Assembly: GCF_900109655.1 (NCBI RefSeq) | Contig: NZ_FOAT01000001.1 | Location: 359,502 to 423,501, forward strand | Origin: Hominimerdicola alba | GTDB taxonomy: Bacteria; Bacillota; Clostridia; Oscillospirales; Ruminococcaceae | DNA length: 64,000 nt | Direction of reading: 5' to 3' | Shown here: positions 18,089-25,830 of the stretch, in pieces | Position numbering within the stretch: position 1 is the first letter of the stretch | How the letters are laid out: each line of letters opens with the position of its first letter | Notes under the pieces: generated by a model | The model's input: only the letters and a program-made list of their open reading frames with translations | Database searches by the model: none | What the model was told of the DNA's origin: nothing | Program-made: the position numbers and the translations under genes

Positions 18089-18490
18089 GCAAACTAGTGG
18101 AAAAATGCCAAGGAAGAGAGCTTTTGGTCAAGCTTTTCGCGAAAAGCTTGCGGAGAGCTCGAGAGGCAGAGCCTCTCGGTCAAGGTGCAAAGCCAAAATG
18201 CAGAGCAAGCAATAAGAGAACAGCGAACTACCGCCCCTGTCAAAAAGGCGCGGCAATAACAAAAAATCGAGCGTATGCATACGATCGCATACGCTCGGAT
18301 TTTTGATATTGCCGCGCCATTTGGTCGGACGTTTGCTGTGCTATTTATTGCTTTGTTGCCGCGTCGCTTTTGTTCCTTGAGTTGAGGGCTCTGCCCTCAA
18401 ACTCCCGCAAGCCTGCTAGCGCGAGGCATATGCCGACGCAGTCGCATAAACCGTGCGCTTTGTCTCTTTGGCAGTTCTCCTCTAGTTTGC
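18089..18490. repeat. Long nested palindromic intergenic element, copy B
   Basis: 402 bp bounded by perfect 9-bp inverted termini GCAAACTAG (18089-18097) and CTAGTTTGC (18482-18490); the similarity extends inward imperfectly for about 26 bases. The core has an outer stem GGCGCGGCAATA/TATTGCCGCGCC (18247-18258 with 18307-18318) enclosing GAGCGTATGC/GCATACGCTC (18269-18278 with 18287-18296). Arms carry small hairpins such as GAGAGGC-AGA-GCCTCTC. It lies 6 bases after the cohesin-like gene and 5 bases before the stop of the convergent AraC-GGDEF gene. Compared with copy A, the inner stem keeps its pairing through compensatory changes. Confidence 0.87.
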
Positions 18491-18495
18491 CGTTT

Positions 18496-19341
18496 TTACA
18501 TAAACTCTATCCTGCCCGAAAACCTTGCCTTTTCCATAACAGCATTGAAATCATTGCACAGCACCGAATATTTAAGGTGCTCTCCTATCCTGATAGCCCC
18601 GCATCTCACCGATACGCTGACTTCTCCGCCGCTGTAGGGAACTTTACCGCCGTTCTGTGAAAGCACATTTTCCGCGATGGCAGTCACTTTTTCGGTATCA
18701 TCGCTTTCCGTTATCATGGCAAATTCATCGCCACCCAGACGCAGGCATATCATGTTTTCATCGGCGGCTTCGTTTATCCTGCGGAAAGCTTCAAGGATAG
18801 CTTTGTCACCCGCTTCTCTGCCCAGGGTGTCGTTTATCACCATAAGGTTCTGAATGTCAAAACAGAGAACATAAGTCCCTACCTGCGACCTCAGATAATC
18901 GTAGAACTCACTGATATCGTATTTCTTAACTCTCATACGCTCATTCCTTTCAATATATTCGGGGTTCAGGGGCGGATAAAGCCCGCAGTCACCTTTCCAT
19001 TGTTTTTTGAACTTCGAGGGTGCTATCCCCCACACTTTCGTAAAAGCGCGGGTGAATACCTCATGGGAGTTGTAGCCGAATCTCATGGCGGCTTCAAGGA
19101 CAGAGACTTCCTCGGTCAGCAGAAGCCGTCCTGCAAGGGTAAGCCTGCGCTTTGAGATATAGTCTTTCAGGCTGAAATGGGTGCAGTACCTCCAGACCTT
19201 TTGCAGTGAAGACAAGGAAACAAAGCAGGCAGCCGCAATATCCTCCTGCGAGATATCCTCACACAGATGGGATTCGATATAATCCAGCGCTGTGACGAAA
19301 GTAGTGAACCCGTGTTCAAATCTCTCATTATCCTCAGCCAT
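18496..19341 (-). CDS. AraC-type HTH fused to a GGDEF domain
   Basis: 281 residues in two parts. Residues about 15-118 are a complete AraC/XylS two-HTH DNA-binding unit (DISQEDIAAACFVSLSSLQK, then the second HTH YNSHEVFTRAFTKVWGIAPS). Residues about 150-281 form a GGDEF domain with an intact motif GGDEF at 203-207 and the upstream DIQNLMVINDTLG segment, so cyclic-di-GMP synthesis or GTP sensing is possible. The inhibitory RxxD site is not apparent. The N-terminal ligand domain usual in AraC proteins is absent. A one-protein link between DNA binding and cyclic-di-GMP is uncommon. A 12-bp palindrome at its own transcription start suggests autoregulation. Confidence 0.9.
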   Translation of the reverse strand: MAEDNERFEHGFTTFVTALDYIESHLCEDISQEDIAAACFVSLSSLQKVWRYCTHFSLKDYISKRRLTLAGRLLLTEEVSVLEAAMRFGYNSHEVFTRAFTKVWGIAPSKFKKQWKGDCGLYPPLNPEYIERNERMRVKKYDISEFYDYLRSQVGTYVLCFDIQNLMVINDTLGREAGDKAILEAFRRINEAADENMICLRLGGDEFAMITESDDTEKVTAIAENVLSQNGGKVPYSGGEVSVSVRCGAIRIGEHLKYSVLCNDFNAVMEKARFSGRIEFM

Positions 19342-19364
19342 AAGAACACCTCCCGAAAAATATC

Positions 19365-19390
19365 AGTAACGTTACTATGGTCATATTATA
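19365..19390 (-). promoter_or_regulatory. Promoter and palindromic operator candidate of the AraC-GGDEF gene
   Basis: On the minus strand TATAAT (19390-19385) is followed 8 bases downstream by the perfect 12-bp palindrome AGTAACGTTACT (19376-19365), which therefore covers the expected start site. The -35 is weak (AAGACA at a 17-bp spacing). A regulator bound here would block initiation. AraC proteins usually bind direct repeats, so the binder may be another protein. Confidence 0.55.
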
Positions 19391-19448
19391 ACACAGATTT
19401 TTTGTTTTGTCTTGACTTTTTGAGCATTTTCTTTTTTAGGATTTTTTG

Positions 19449-19477
19449 TTGACTTGTGCCGTGATTTGGGCTATAAT
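19449..19477 (+). promoter_or_regulatory. Promoter of the lipoprotein gene at 19531
   Basis: TTGACT (19449-19454), a 17-bp spacer and TATAAT (19472-19477). Confidence 0.8.
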
Positions 19478-19530
19478 ATGATTCAGAAAAAACATCAAAC
19501 ATGACAACAAATCGAAAAGGAGACAACCCC

Positions 19531-20136
19531 ATGATAACATCAAATGAAAACAAACTCCATTTTCCATACGTGCAAAAAATGCTGTTCTTACCGTTGGTAT
19601 TGATTGCAGCATTGTCATTTGCGGGGTGCTATTCCCCTAATAAACTCTATGATGAGGGAACGGTCACAACCCAAAACGGCGATGTTTTTGAGATCAAAAG
19701 CAGATCTGAAATAACAGGCAGAATGTATTCTATAAAAGACGGGGATTCACTGCTCCTTGAAGTAGGAGATGAAGAGATAAGAAGCTCTGATTTTGAGCTG
19801 ATATACGATTCTGACAGAGTAAAAGCGTATCTGTTTTATGAGTGCTACATTCTTGTTTCGGTGAATAATGAGTCGTTTCAGTTAGTGGATGAAGATTTTG
19901 CTTTTGATGAAGTTCCGGAAGTCGATGAAATGATCGCTGAAAATCTGATCCGAAATGAGGGTACACTTTATAATTATTTTGATATTTTTGAACAAAGACA
20001 GTCAGAAAAATGCTCAGCCTTGAGGAGAGAATATAGAGAGAAGAATGATAGTAAATTAAGTGAATTCGGATTGCCAACTGCATCAGGACCAAGAAAAGAT
20101 GTCTTAGATAATCTTGGTGAATATCTTTATGGATAG
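19531..20136 (+). CDS. Predicted lipoprotein, unknown function
   Basis: 201 residues counted from the ATG at 19531, chosen because AAAAGGAG lies 8 bases before it; the ATG at 19501 is only about 25 bases from the -10 box and has no site. The N-terminus MITSNENKLHFPYVQK leads into a hydrophobic stretch and the lipobox LSFAGC, so the mature protein is probably lipid-anchored at that Cys. The rest is an acidic, strand-rich domain with two similar halves rich in Asp/Glu (IKDGDSLLLEVGDEEI; SFQLVDEDFAFDEV). No family recognised. It is followed at 60 bases by a membrane protein gene on the same strand. Confidence 0.7.
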   Translation: MITSNENKLHFPYVQKMLFLPLVLIAALSFAGCYSPNKLYDEGTVTTQNGDVFEIKSRSEITGRMYSIKDGDSLLLEVGDEEIRSSDFELIYDSDRVKAYLFYECYILVSVNNESFQLVDEDFAFDEVPEVDEMIAENLIRNEGTLYNYFDIFEQRQSEKCSALRREYREKNDSKLSEFGLPTASGPRKDVLDNLGEYLYG

Positions 20137-20196
20137 TTAATAAGCACCGCACGCAGTTTCCAAACACAAAACAGCCATTTAAACAGGAGCAACACC

Positions 20197-20739
20197 ATGA
20201 AAAGACCCACCAAATATACCGTCATAAATAACCCGCTTGATGACTATGATTTCAGCTTTCGCAGATGTCACGCTGCAGAGATAGGCGCATACTTTTTTGC
20301 AACGGTGTTCGTCATATTGATCTCCGTTTTATTTGTCTGCACTGAAAAAGACGGCTGGAAAGCTCTCAGTGAAAACATGCACTATCCCATAGGCTTTTCC
20401 GTTCCGTTTTATCTCATGGGTCTTAGCATGACATACAGAATAAAGCGCGTGAAAAAAAACATTGAAAACGGAAAAAAGACAGAGGGTGAAGTGATATCTT
20501 ACCGCAGGATACGCGTTAATGTTCGCAGCGGAAGTATGAGTTCCAAACCCAATCACACCTTGCTGAATATCAGATTTCGTGACAAAGGCGAACGGGAATG
20601 TACTATAAGTGTCGGGCAAAAATTTCCTGAAAAAGTGCTGGCTTCACCTTACTGCACAGTGTATATCCTGGATGATAAAGTGTTTGTCACAGGTTTCAGC
20701 CTGAGAAAAAAGGGCGATCCTAAATTCATTTTGAATTGA
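20197..20739 (+). CDS. Two-helix membrane protein with C-terminal soluble domain (DUF3592-like)
   Basis: 180 residues. Membrane helices lie at about 28-48 (IGAYFFATVFVILISVLFV) and 66-84 (YPIGFSVPFYLMGLSM). The C-terminal 90 residues form a small beta-rich domain (EGEVISYRRIRVNVR ... HTLLNIRFRDKGERECTISV), an arrangement like the poorly characterised DUF3592 family; this match is by appearance only. The gene probably belongs with the lipoprotein gene upstream, with 60 bases and no terminator between them. Function unknown. Confidence 0.7.
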   Translation: MKRPTKYTVINNPLDDYDFSFRRCHAAEIGAYFFATVFVILISVLFVCTEKDGWKALSENMHYPIGFSVPFYLMGLSMTYRIKRVKKNIENGKKTEGEVISYRRIRVNVRSGSMSSKPNHTLLNIRFRDKGERECTISVGQKFPEKVLASPYCTVYILDDKVFVTGFSLRKKGDPKFILN

Positions 20740-20761
20740 AAGAGTGACCGGATAACATATC

Positions 20762-21892
20762 CTACCCATTAAACAGCCCTGCCAGGGCTTTACCAAGCAG
20801 CTCCCCCGAATACTGCGCCTGTGCCAGTGTGTTGCCGTGGCTGCCGACTTCTATAAGCAGCGAACCGCTTGAAAGGTCTTGATTGTAGTACCTTGTGTCG
20901 AAAAGCACAGGTCGGGTCAGACCCTGAAAGCGGTTTTCTATTTCGGACTGAAAAGCGCAGGCGAACCTGAAATTCTCGCGGAAGTTCGGGATATTCCCGC
21001 TGCCGTCATCGGCACAGGATATTATCATTATCTGCGCCGCTTCCCTGCCGTCTATCTCGGCTACGGGGGCGATGCGTGTGCCGTCACTGCGCTCGATTCC
21101 GTCGCGGTGGATATCAAGGCACACCTTTATCGAAGGATACTCCGCCAGAATCTTCTGCACCGCCTCGCGGCTGGAATAGTAGGCGTCGTCATAGCTTGGG
21201 TAATCGTGGACGAGAGTGTCATGGATATAGGGTATACCCGCCGCGTCAAGCTGCTCGCATATCCTGTCACCAACGGAGATAATATTCTTATCACGCTGGG
21301 TGGTCTTACCGTAAAAATCGCTGTCGTACCAATCCTTGTCCGTAAGCTCGAAACTCTCTGTGGCGTGGGTGTGGTAGATGAGCACCACAGGCTCGCCGTC
21401 TGAAAAATCCGTATCAAATGGCAGACCCTCACTGCTGAGTTCAAGGAGTTCAGCATTATCATAGAGGGTGCAGTTTCGCACCTGACCACCTGTGGGTATA
21501 TCGAAGAACTGCGGTTCATCACTGCGCAGATAGGTGTACTTTTGTATTGCACCGTCATGGTCGGTGAGGTCTTCGGGGTATGGTATCATGCCGCTTACAT
21601 CTTCCGCAGGTAGAGGACTGGGTATCTCAGCACTGACCCGCTCGGGCTCACGTTCTGTCTGTGCAAGAGCAATGTCCCAGTAACTTCGTGACGAAATATC
21701 TGCCCCCGCAGGGAGCGTATTCCCTCGTATTTTTTGGTAACTACCTCGGTCTATCACGAGAAGCTTCGAAGCACCCTCGCATACCGCCGTAATACCATCG
21801 GAGTGTTTTGCAGCGTGGAAAATGCACATGGGTACAACGAACACTGCGAATATACAAAGCAAAGCCCTCGTACAAACTGTTTTAAGTCCCAT
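20762..21892 (-). CDS. Stage II sporulation protein P (SpoIIP)-like peptidoglycan hydrolase
   Basis: 376 residues. An N-terminal membrane anchor (about 7-27) precedes a variable linker and the SpoIIP catalytic domain (about 165-376). Conserved parts include LIYHTHATESFE (metal His), SVGDRICEQLDAAGIPYIHD, CLDIHRDGIERS and the terminal LLIEVGSHGNTL (Glu). In Bacillus the enzyme cuts septal peptidoglycan during engulfment with SpoIID and SpoIIM. R. albus is described as non-sporulating, so this may be a remnant or serve vegetative wall remodelling. No other sporulation gene is in the window. A VanY-type peptidase gene is divergent, 100 bases away. Confidence 0.88.
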   Translation of the reverse strand: MGLKTVCTRALLCIFAVFVVPMCIFHAAKHSDGITAVCEGASKLLVIDRGSYQKIRGNTLPAGADISSRSYWDIALAQTEREPERVSAEIPSPLPAEDVSGMIPYPEDLTDHDGAIQKYTYLRSDEPQFFDIPTGGQVRNCTLYDNAELLELSSEGLPFDTDFSDGEPVVLIYHTHATESFELTDKDWYDSDFYGKTTQRDKNIISVGDRICEQLDAAGIPYIHDTLVHDYPSYDDAYYSSREAVQKILAEYPSIKVCLDIHRDGIERSDGTRIAPVAEIDGREAAQIMIISCADDGSGNIPNFRENFRFACAFQSEIENRFQGLTRPVLFDTRYYNQDLSSGSLLIEVGSHGNTLAQAQYSGELLGKALAGLFNG

Positions 21893-21911
21893 AAAACCAC
21901 CTCGGTAAATA

Positions 21912-21971
21912 TATATTCGGGACAGGCTGTTTTATTCCATGCGGTAACACTTCCCCCACGCCCCGAATATA
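21912..21971. promoter_or_regulatory. Symmetric inverted repeat between spoIIP-like and vanY-like genes
   Basis: TATATTCGGG (21912-21921) is exactly inverted as CCCGAATATA at 21962-21971, with 40 bases between. Each arm lies just upstream of one divergent start codon and contains a -10-like TATA segment, so the pair may be matched promoters or operators for coordinated control. No consensus for a sporulation sigma factor was recognised with confidence. Confidence 0.45.
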
Positions 21972-21993
21972 CTATACCAAAACGGGAGGGCTT

Positions 21994-22575
21994 ATGGACT
22001 ACCTGATACTTGTAAACAAATTTGAACCGATTCCCCCGGGCTGGGCTGACAACCTGAAACTACGGAAGGCAGGCGGAAAACTTTTCGAGGAGAAGACAGC
22101 AATTGCGCTTGAAAAGCTTCTGAAGGAAGCTAAGTCCGACGGCATCGGGATAGAAGTCATCTCCGGATATCGTTCCGATGACTATCAGCAGATGCTCTGG
22201 GAAAAGGAAATAAACCGACACATGGGCTGCGGGATGAATTACGCATCAGCGGTTGCGGAGACAGGAAAAACTCTTGCCCTGCCCGGGTGCAGTGAACACG
22301 GCACAGGTCTGGCGGCTGATTTGGGCACTTCCGGTGCTGATGATATCGAACCTGATTTCCACAAGAACGCCGAGGGAAAATGGCTCTCGCGGAAAGCAAG
22401 CAAATTTGGTTTTATACTGCGCTATCCCCGAATGAAAGAGCACATCACGGGCATAGATTTTGAGCCGTGGCATTACCGCTACGTCGGCAGAAGACCCGCC
22501 GAGATCATCACCGAAAGCGGCATCTGCCTTGAGGAATTTTTGCACTTTTACTCAAATAAATATACTTTATGCTGA
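21994..22575 (+). CDS. D-alanyl-D-alanine carboxypeptidase, VanY/M15 type
   Basis: 193 residues. The M15B zinc site is complete: SEHGTGLAADLG supplies His and Asp, and EPWHYRYVG supplies the catalytic Glu and second His. SGYRSDDYQQ is the conserved substrate-binding segment. The enzyme trims the terminal D-Ala of peptidoglycan stem peptides. No signal peptide or membrane anchor precedes the domain, which is unusual for an enzyme acting outside; it may be released by other means, or a longer N-terminus is missing. The start ATG follows GGGAGG. It is divergent from the spoIIP-like gene, consistent with wall remodelling. Confidence 0.88.
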   Translation: MDYLILVNKFEPIPPGWADNLKLRKAGGKLFEEKTAIALEKLLKEAKSDGIGIEVISGYRSDDYQQMLWEKEINRHMGCGMNYASAVAETGKTLALPGCSEHGTGLAADLGTSGADDIEPDFHKNAEGKWLSRKASKFGFILRYPRMKEHITGIDFEPWHYRYVGRRPAEIITESGICLEEFLHFYSNKYTLC

Positions 22576-22591
22576 AAAGTATGTGAAATAC

Positions 22592-22620
22592 TTGACTTTG
22601 CTTTGTGAATGTAGTATAAT
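22592..22620 (+). promoter_or_regulatory. Promoter of the 50-residue membrane protein gene
   Basis: TTGACT (22592-22597), a 17-bp spacer and TATAAT (22615-22620). Together with the strong terminator downstream it makes a self-contained tiny transcription unit. Confidence 0.85.
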
Positions 22621-22651
22621 AATAAAAACTCAGAGAGAGGATGTGCAAACA

Positions 22652-22804
22652 ATGGAAAAGAAACGTTCCGAGAAAAAATCATTCTGGTGTTTGATGAGTG
22701 CACTGCTGCTGGTAGTTGGGTCAACAGCGTATATCGTATACAGATACTTCGAGGAAAAAGAGCACTACGAAAAGTGGAAAGATTATGAAGAATGCGGCAT
22801 CTGA
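22652..22804 (+). CDS. 50-residue single-pass membrane protein
   Basis: A short gene bounded by a consensus promoter and an intrinsic terminator. The protein starts MEKKRSEKKSFW, has one membrane helix at about 13-31 (CLMSALLLVVGSTAYIVYR), and ends with a charged helix (FEEKEHYEKWKDYEECGI). The ribosome site AGAGAGAGG is 11 bases from the ATG. No family recognised. Such small proteins often modulate a membrane partner, but nothing here identifies one. The transcript of about 220 bases could also act as an RNA. Confidence 0.65.
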   Translation: MEKKRSEKKSFWCLMSALLLVVGSTAYIVYRYFEEKEHYEKWKDYEECGI

Positions 22805-22815
22805 TGCCTAAAGAT

Positions 22816-22849
22816 ATCGGTCGGGAAACAATCCCGACCGATTTTTTTT
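22816..22849 (+). terminator. Terminator of the 50-residue protein gene
   Basis: Perfect 11-bp stem ATCGGTCGGGA (22816-22826)/TCCCGACCGAT (22832-22842) followed by eight T. Confidence 0.92.
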
Positions 22850-22861
22850 GCGTGTATAAAA

Positions 22862-22888
22862 CAAAAAGGCAGTCTATTGACTGCCTCC
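22862..22888 (-). terminator. Terminator of the pyrE transcript
   Basis: AGGCAGTC (22867-22874) pairs with GACTGCCT (22879-22886); on the minus strand five T follow. The 200 bases from here to the DUF4261-like gene are AT-rich and hold no supported gene. Confidence 0.8.
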
Positions 22889-23085
22889 TGCTTGTGTAAA
22901 AATTTTGGAGAGGATGAAACGAGCTAAGAGTAATTTCTTAGTGTTCATTCTTTTCTTTCTTTGTTCTACAATGAATATTATAGAACAAACAAGCGATTTT
23001 TACAAGAACAAAGCTATTACATATGGCTACATTTATATTACAAATGATTTCAAAATGTAACTATTCTGTTTCAAAAGCGATATTT

Positions 23086-23832
23086 TCATAATTTGCAATC
23101 GATTTTCAGAGTCTTCCTGTCATTGAATTCGATGCCGTCGGAAAGGGTGATCTTAAACTTCTGATCCTCTGAAAAACCAATGGTTTCGCCGTCATCAAGT
23201 ATCACATCGCCTTCAACGATATAGCTGACTATAGCCAGCATAAAGCTCAGGAATTCGTGGGGCGAACCGCTATAATTCAGGAACTCCATCTCCAGCTTCT
23301 TGAAATTCTCCATACCCATGGTATATCCGCGGAGTTTTCCATCATCGTTGGCTAGACCCAGCCATACGAAGTCAAGAAGAGGAAGTGCATCAGCTTTTAA
23401 CATATCCGCATTCTGGCGATAGAAAGCGGGAGCATATACCGTGCCGTTTGTATAGATACCTATGGTATTGTCATCGATACAGCTATCGCAGACTTTTACA
23501 AAGGTCTTCGCACGTTCCATGACACTCATGCCATTGCATACGCTCACAACGATCTGAGCGGTATGCTTTGCGACCTCCTGCTGTGCATCGGGCCAGAGGA
23601 AATTAAACACCGCATTCTGTTCAGCTTCGCCGTTGGGTACAGGTGTCGGGTAATACGCGAGAGAAACAAGATAATCGCCTGCGTTGAATACGAAAATCTT
23701 TTCATCATCCTTATTTTCAAGATTCTTGGGTTCGATATCCCACTTCTCTTTCAGTCTGCTGAAAAAAGCTTCCTGATCCCATTCGGCATCGCGCAGAAGC
23801 ACGAAACCGAGAAAATTACTGTTTCCAAACAT
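23086..23832 (-). CDS. DUF4261-like protein, unknown function
   Basis: 248 residues from the ATG at 23832. This start is chosen over upstream in-frame codons because the pyrE stop is only 1 base away (TGATATG) and a GGAG site lies inside the end of pyrE, pointing to translational coupling. The sequence (FLGFVLLRDAEWDQEAFFSRL; IGIYTNGTVYAPAFYRQ; LDFVWLGLANDDGKLRGYTMG) matches my memory of DUF4261, a cytoplasmic family without a known activity. No membrane segment or signal peptide. Its pairing with pyrE gives no clear functional clue. Confidence 0.8.
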   Translation of the reverse strand: MFGNSNFLGFVLLRDAEWDQEAFFSRLKEKWDIEPKNLENKDDEKIFVFNAGDYLVSLAYYPTPVPNGEAEQNAVFNFLWPDAQQEVAKHTAQIVVSVCNGMSVMERAKTFVKVCDSCIDDNTIGIYTNGTVYAPAFYRQNADMLKADALPLLDFVWLGLANDDGKLRGYTMGMENFKKLEMEFLNYSGSPHEFLSFMLAIVSYIVEGDVILDDGETIGFSEDQKFKITLSDGIEFNDRKTLKIDCKL

Positions 23833-23833
23833 A

Positions 23834-24493
23834 TCAGTACTCCGCACCATACTGCGCACGGTAAGCGCGCATTGCATCGAGGTACTCCTTTCCTTCAACT
23901 ACGCCGTCCTCGATAGCCTTGATGATATCGTTGATATTAACGATGGAATAAACCTTCACACCGTAGTCCTTATACGCCTGCTGTACTGCAGAGAAGTCGG
24001 TATCAAGGGCTTTTTCCATACGGTCAACAGTGATGACCATGCCTGTTACGTTAACGTCAGCCGCACTTTTCAGCTTGGGCATGGATTCGCCCAGCGCCTT
24101 GCCCGAAGTCATAACATCGTCGATTATGACCACCTTTTCGCCGTCGGTCAGCTTCTTACCAACGAACATACCGCCCTCGCCGTGATCCTTAGCTTCCTTT
24201 CTGTCGAAACAGTAGGAAACATCATAGCCGAACTTATTGCTGAGTGCCACAACAGCGGAAACTGCCAGCGGGATACCCTTGTATGCAGGTCCGAAAAGTG
24301 TCTCAACGGGGATATCGTTATCCTTTATGCACTCGGCATAGTACTCGCCCAGCTTAGCCAGCTGTGCGCCTGTCTTATAGTTGCCGCAGTTGATGAAATA
24401 GGGAGCCTTTCTGCCGCTTTTCAGAGTGAACTCACCGAAAGTCAGCACTCCGCTGTCAACCATGAACTTGATAAATTCTTCTTTGTAAGTCAT
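23834..24493 (-). CDS. pyrE: Orotate phosphoribosyltransferase
   Basis: 219 residues. The PRPP-binding motif VVIIDDVMTSGKALGES is at about 118-134 and the substrate loop with YKGIPLAVSAVVAL near 70-83. The N-terminal LKSGRKAPYFINCG is typical of the Firmicutes type. It converts orotate and PRPP to orotidine-5'-phosphate in pyrimidine synthesis. It stands away from other pyr genes and has its own promoter; no PyrR leader hairpin is seen in the short (about 30 base) leader. Confidence 0.95.
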   Translation of the reverse strand: MTYKEEFIKFMVDSGVLTFGEFTLKSGRKAPYFINCGNYKTGAQLAKLGEYYAECIKDNDIPVETLFGPAYKGIPLAVSAVVALSNKFGYDVSYCFDRKEAKDHGEGGMFVGKKLTDGEKVVIIDDVMTSGKALGESMPKLKSAADVNVTGMVITVDRMEKALDTDFSAVQQAYKDYGVKVYSIVNINDIIKAIEDGVVEGKEYLDAMRAYRAQYGAEY

Positions 24494-24530
24494 AAAATAC
24501 GATCCTTTCCGATTTTAACTTGATAGTATG

Positions 24531-24559
24531 ATTATACCATATAGTACCGATTTAGTCAA
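24531..24559 (-). promoter_or_regulatory. Promoter of pyrE
   Basis: Minus-strand TTGACT (24559-24554), a 17-bp spacer and TATAAT (24536-24531). Confidence 0.85.
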
Positions 24560-24594
24560 TGCGATTATATGAACAAATCGGCTTTTGTCACGGG

Positions 24595-25629
24595 TCACAG
24601 AACCACCTGATCCTTGCCGTGGGTCTTGCCGTAATACAGTTTTTCATCGGAATTTGATATCCAGCCGTCATTTGAAAGTCCGCTTTCATAATGTGTCGCA
24701 CCTATGGTGACTGTAACATGGAGTTTGTGGTTTTCAAAACTGAATTCTTCCTCAGATATCTTCGTCCTCAATGTTTCAAGTATTTCTTTTTCATTATTAT
24801 GTATAGTGGAGAGTATTATAAACTCCTCTCCGCCCCATCGGCATACTATACAATCCTTGCAGTTCTTTTTTGTGATATACGATATCTGTTTCAGGATATA
24901 GTCACCGCAATTGTGTCCGTAGGTGTCGTTGACTTTTTTGAAATCATCGATATCAAGGATAGCCAGCCAGCGGTCTTCGGGAGAACCTACCTCCATATGT
25001 TCCATGGAAGTAAGCAGGAAATGACGGTTGTAAAGTCCCGTCAGATTGTCTATCAGCGCCATCTGTTCAAGCTTTTCCTCGGATTGGATAGCTACATTGT
25101 GGAAAAGCACCATGTAGATCAGCACGATGCCGAAAGTTGCCGCGGAGTTAAAGGCTATAAGTATATCCACTGCAAGTTTAGGGATATCGTAAAGAGGTTC
25201 GTGGGTACGGGCATATATGTAACCTCCCGTATAAACAGCCACATGGATTGCCAGCATAAGTACAAAAGGAAGTTCCTTTTTAAGAACCCTGTTGTGAAGA
25301 TAACCGCTGTAGCTTATGCACGCCAGCATTCCCAGTGCAAACAGCTGGAATGCCGCTTCGGTGCCGACGCATACCAGCCCGACTATCATAAATCCCAGGA
25401 TCACCGTGCATATTATCACCGTTGATATAAGATAATGCTTCTTCAGGATAAGATAGATATTTGTGGTGTTGATGACAAGCTTGACATATACCACATATCG
25501 CATCAGCGGCATATCGGTGCATATGGCGACAAGCAGGAAGAAGACATCGGTAAACAGCAGAAAACCGCCAAAAAACAGGGTGAGTTTTTCTATCAGAACC
25601 GTATTTTTTATCGTTCTATTCATATTCAT
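24595..25629 (-). CDS. Membrane diguanylate cyclase (GGDEF)
   Basis: 344 residues. Five to six membrane helices fill residues 10-185 (FFGGFLLFTDVFFLLVAIC; YLISTVIICTVILGFMIVGLV). The C-terminal GGDEF domain (about 190-344) has DNLTGLYNRHFL, DIDDFKKVNDTYGHNCGD and an intact active site RWGGEEF. It should make cyclic-di-GMP from GTP in response to a membrane-sensed signal. Together with the AraC-GGDEF protein at 18496-19341 this makes two GGDEF proteins within 7 kb; no EAL or PilZ protein is in the window. Confidence 0.93.
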   Translation of the reverse strand: MNMNRTIKNTVLIEKLTLFFGGFLLFTDVFFLLVAICTDMPLMRYVVYVKLVINTTNIYLILKKHYLISTVIICTVILGFMIVGLVCVGTEAAFQLFALGMLACISYSGYLHNRVLKKELPFVLMLAIHVAVYTGGYIYARTHEPLYDIPKLAVDILIAFNSAATFGIVLIYMVLFHNVAIQSEEKLEQMALIDNLTGLYNRHFLLTSMEHMEVGSPEDRWLAILDIDDFKKVNDTYGHNCGDYILKQISYITKKNCKDCIVCRWGGEEFIILSTIHNNEKEILETLRTKISEEEFSFENHKLHVTVTIGATHYESGLSNDGWISNSDEKLYYGKTHGKDQVVL

Positions 25630-25705
25630 AAAAACACTCCTTGGCTGAAAAAGAGCAATTGTTGAATTTAGCAGTAAGAATAGCGCATGAAATTAATTAT
25701 TTACT

Positions 25706-25734
25706 ATTATACCACATATCACTAACTTATTCAA
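25706..25734 (-). promoter_or_regulatory. Promoter of the membrane diguanylate cyclase
   Basis: Minus-strand TTGAAT (25734-25729), a 17-bp spacer and TATAAT (25711-25706). Confidence 0.8.
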
Positions 25735-25765
25735 TAGTTTGTGGATATTTTTATAAATTTTAACA

Positions 25766-25798
25766 ACAAAAAGAAGCTCCCATTTTCGGAAGCTTCTC
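25766..25798 (-). terminator. Terminator of addBA
   Basis: GAAGCTCCC (25773-25781) pairs with GGAAGCTTC (25788-25796) with one mismatch; on the minus strand TTTTTGTT follows. Confidence 0.75.
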
Positions 25799-25830
25799 TA
25801 AGATCTTATATAAGCGCGTAATAATGAACC

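Noticed and set aside
22914..23060. 48-codon plus-strand frame starting MKRAKSNFLVFILFFL
   Set aside because: GGAGAGG touches the ATG with no spacing, there is no promoter after the preceding terminators, and composition is simply AT-rich intergenic.
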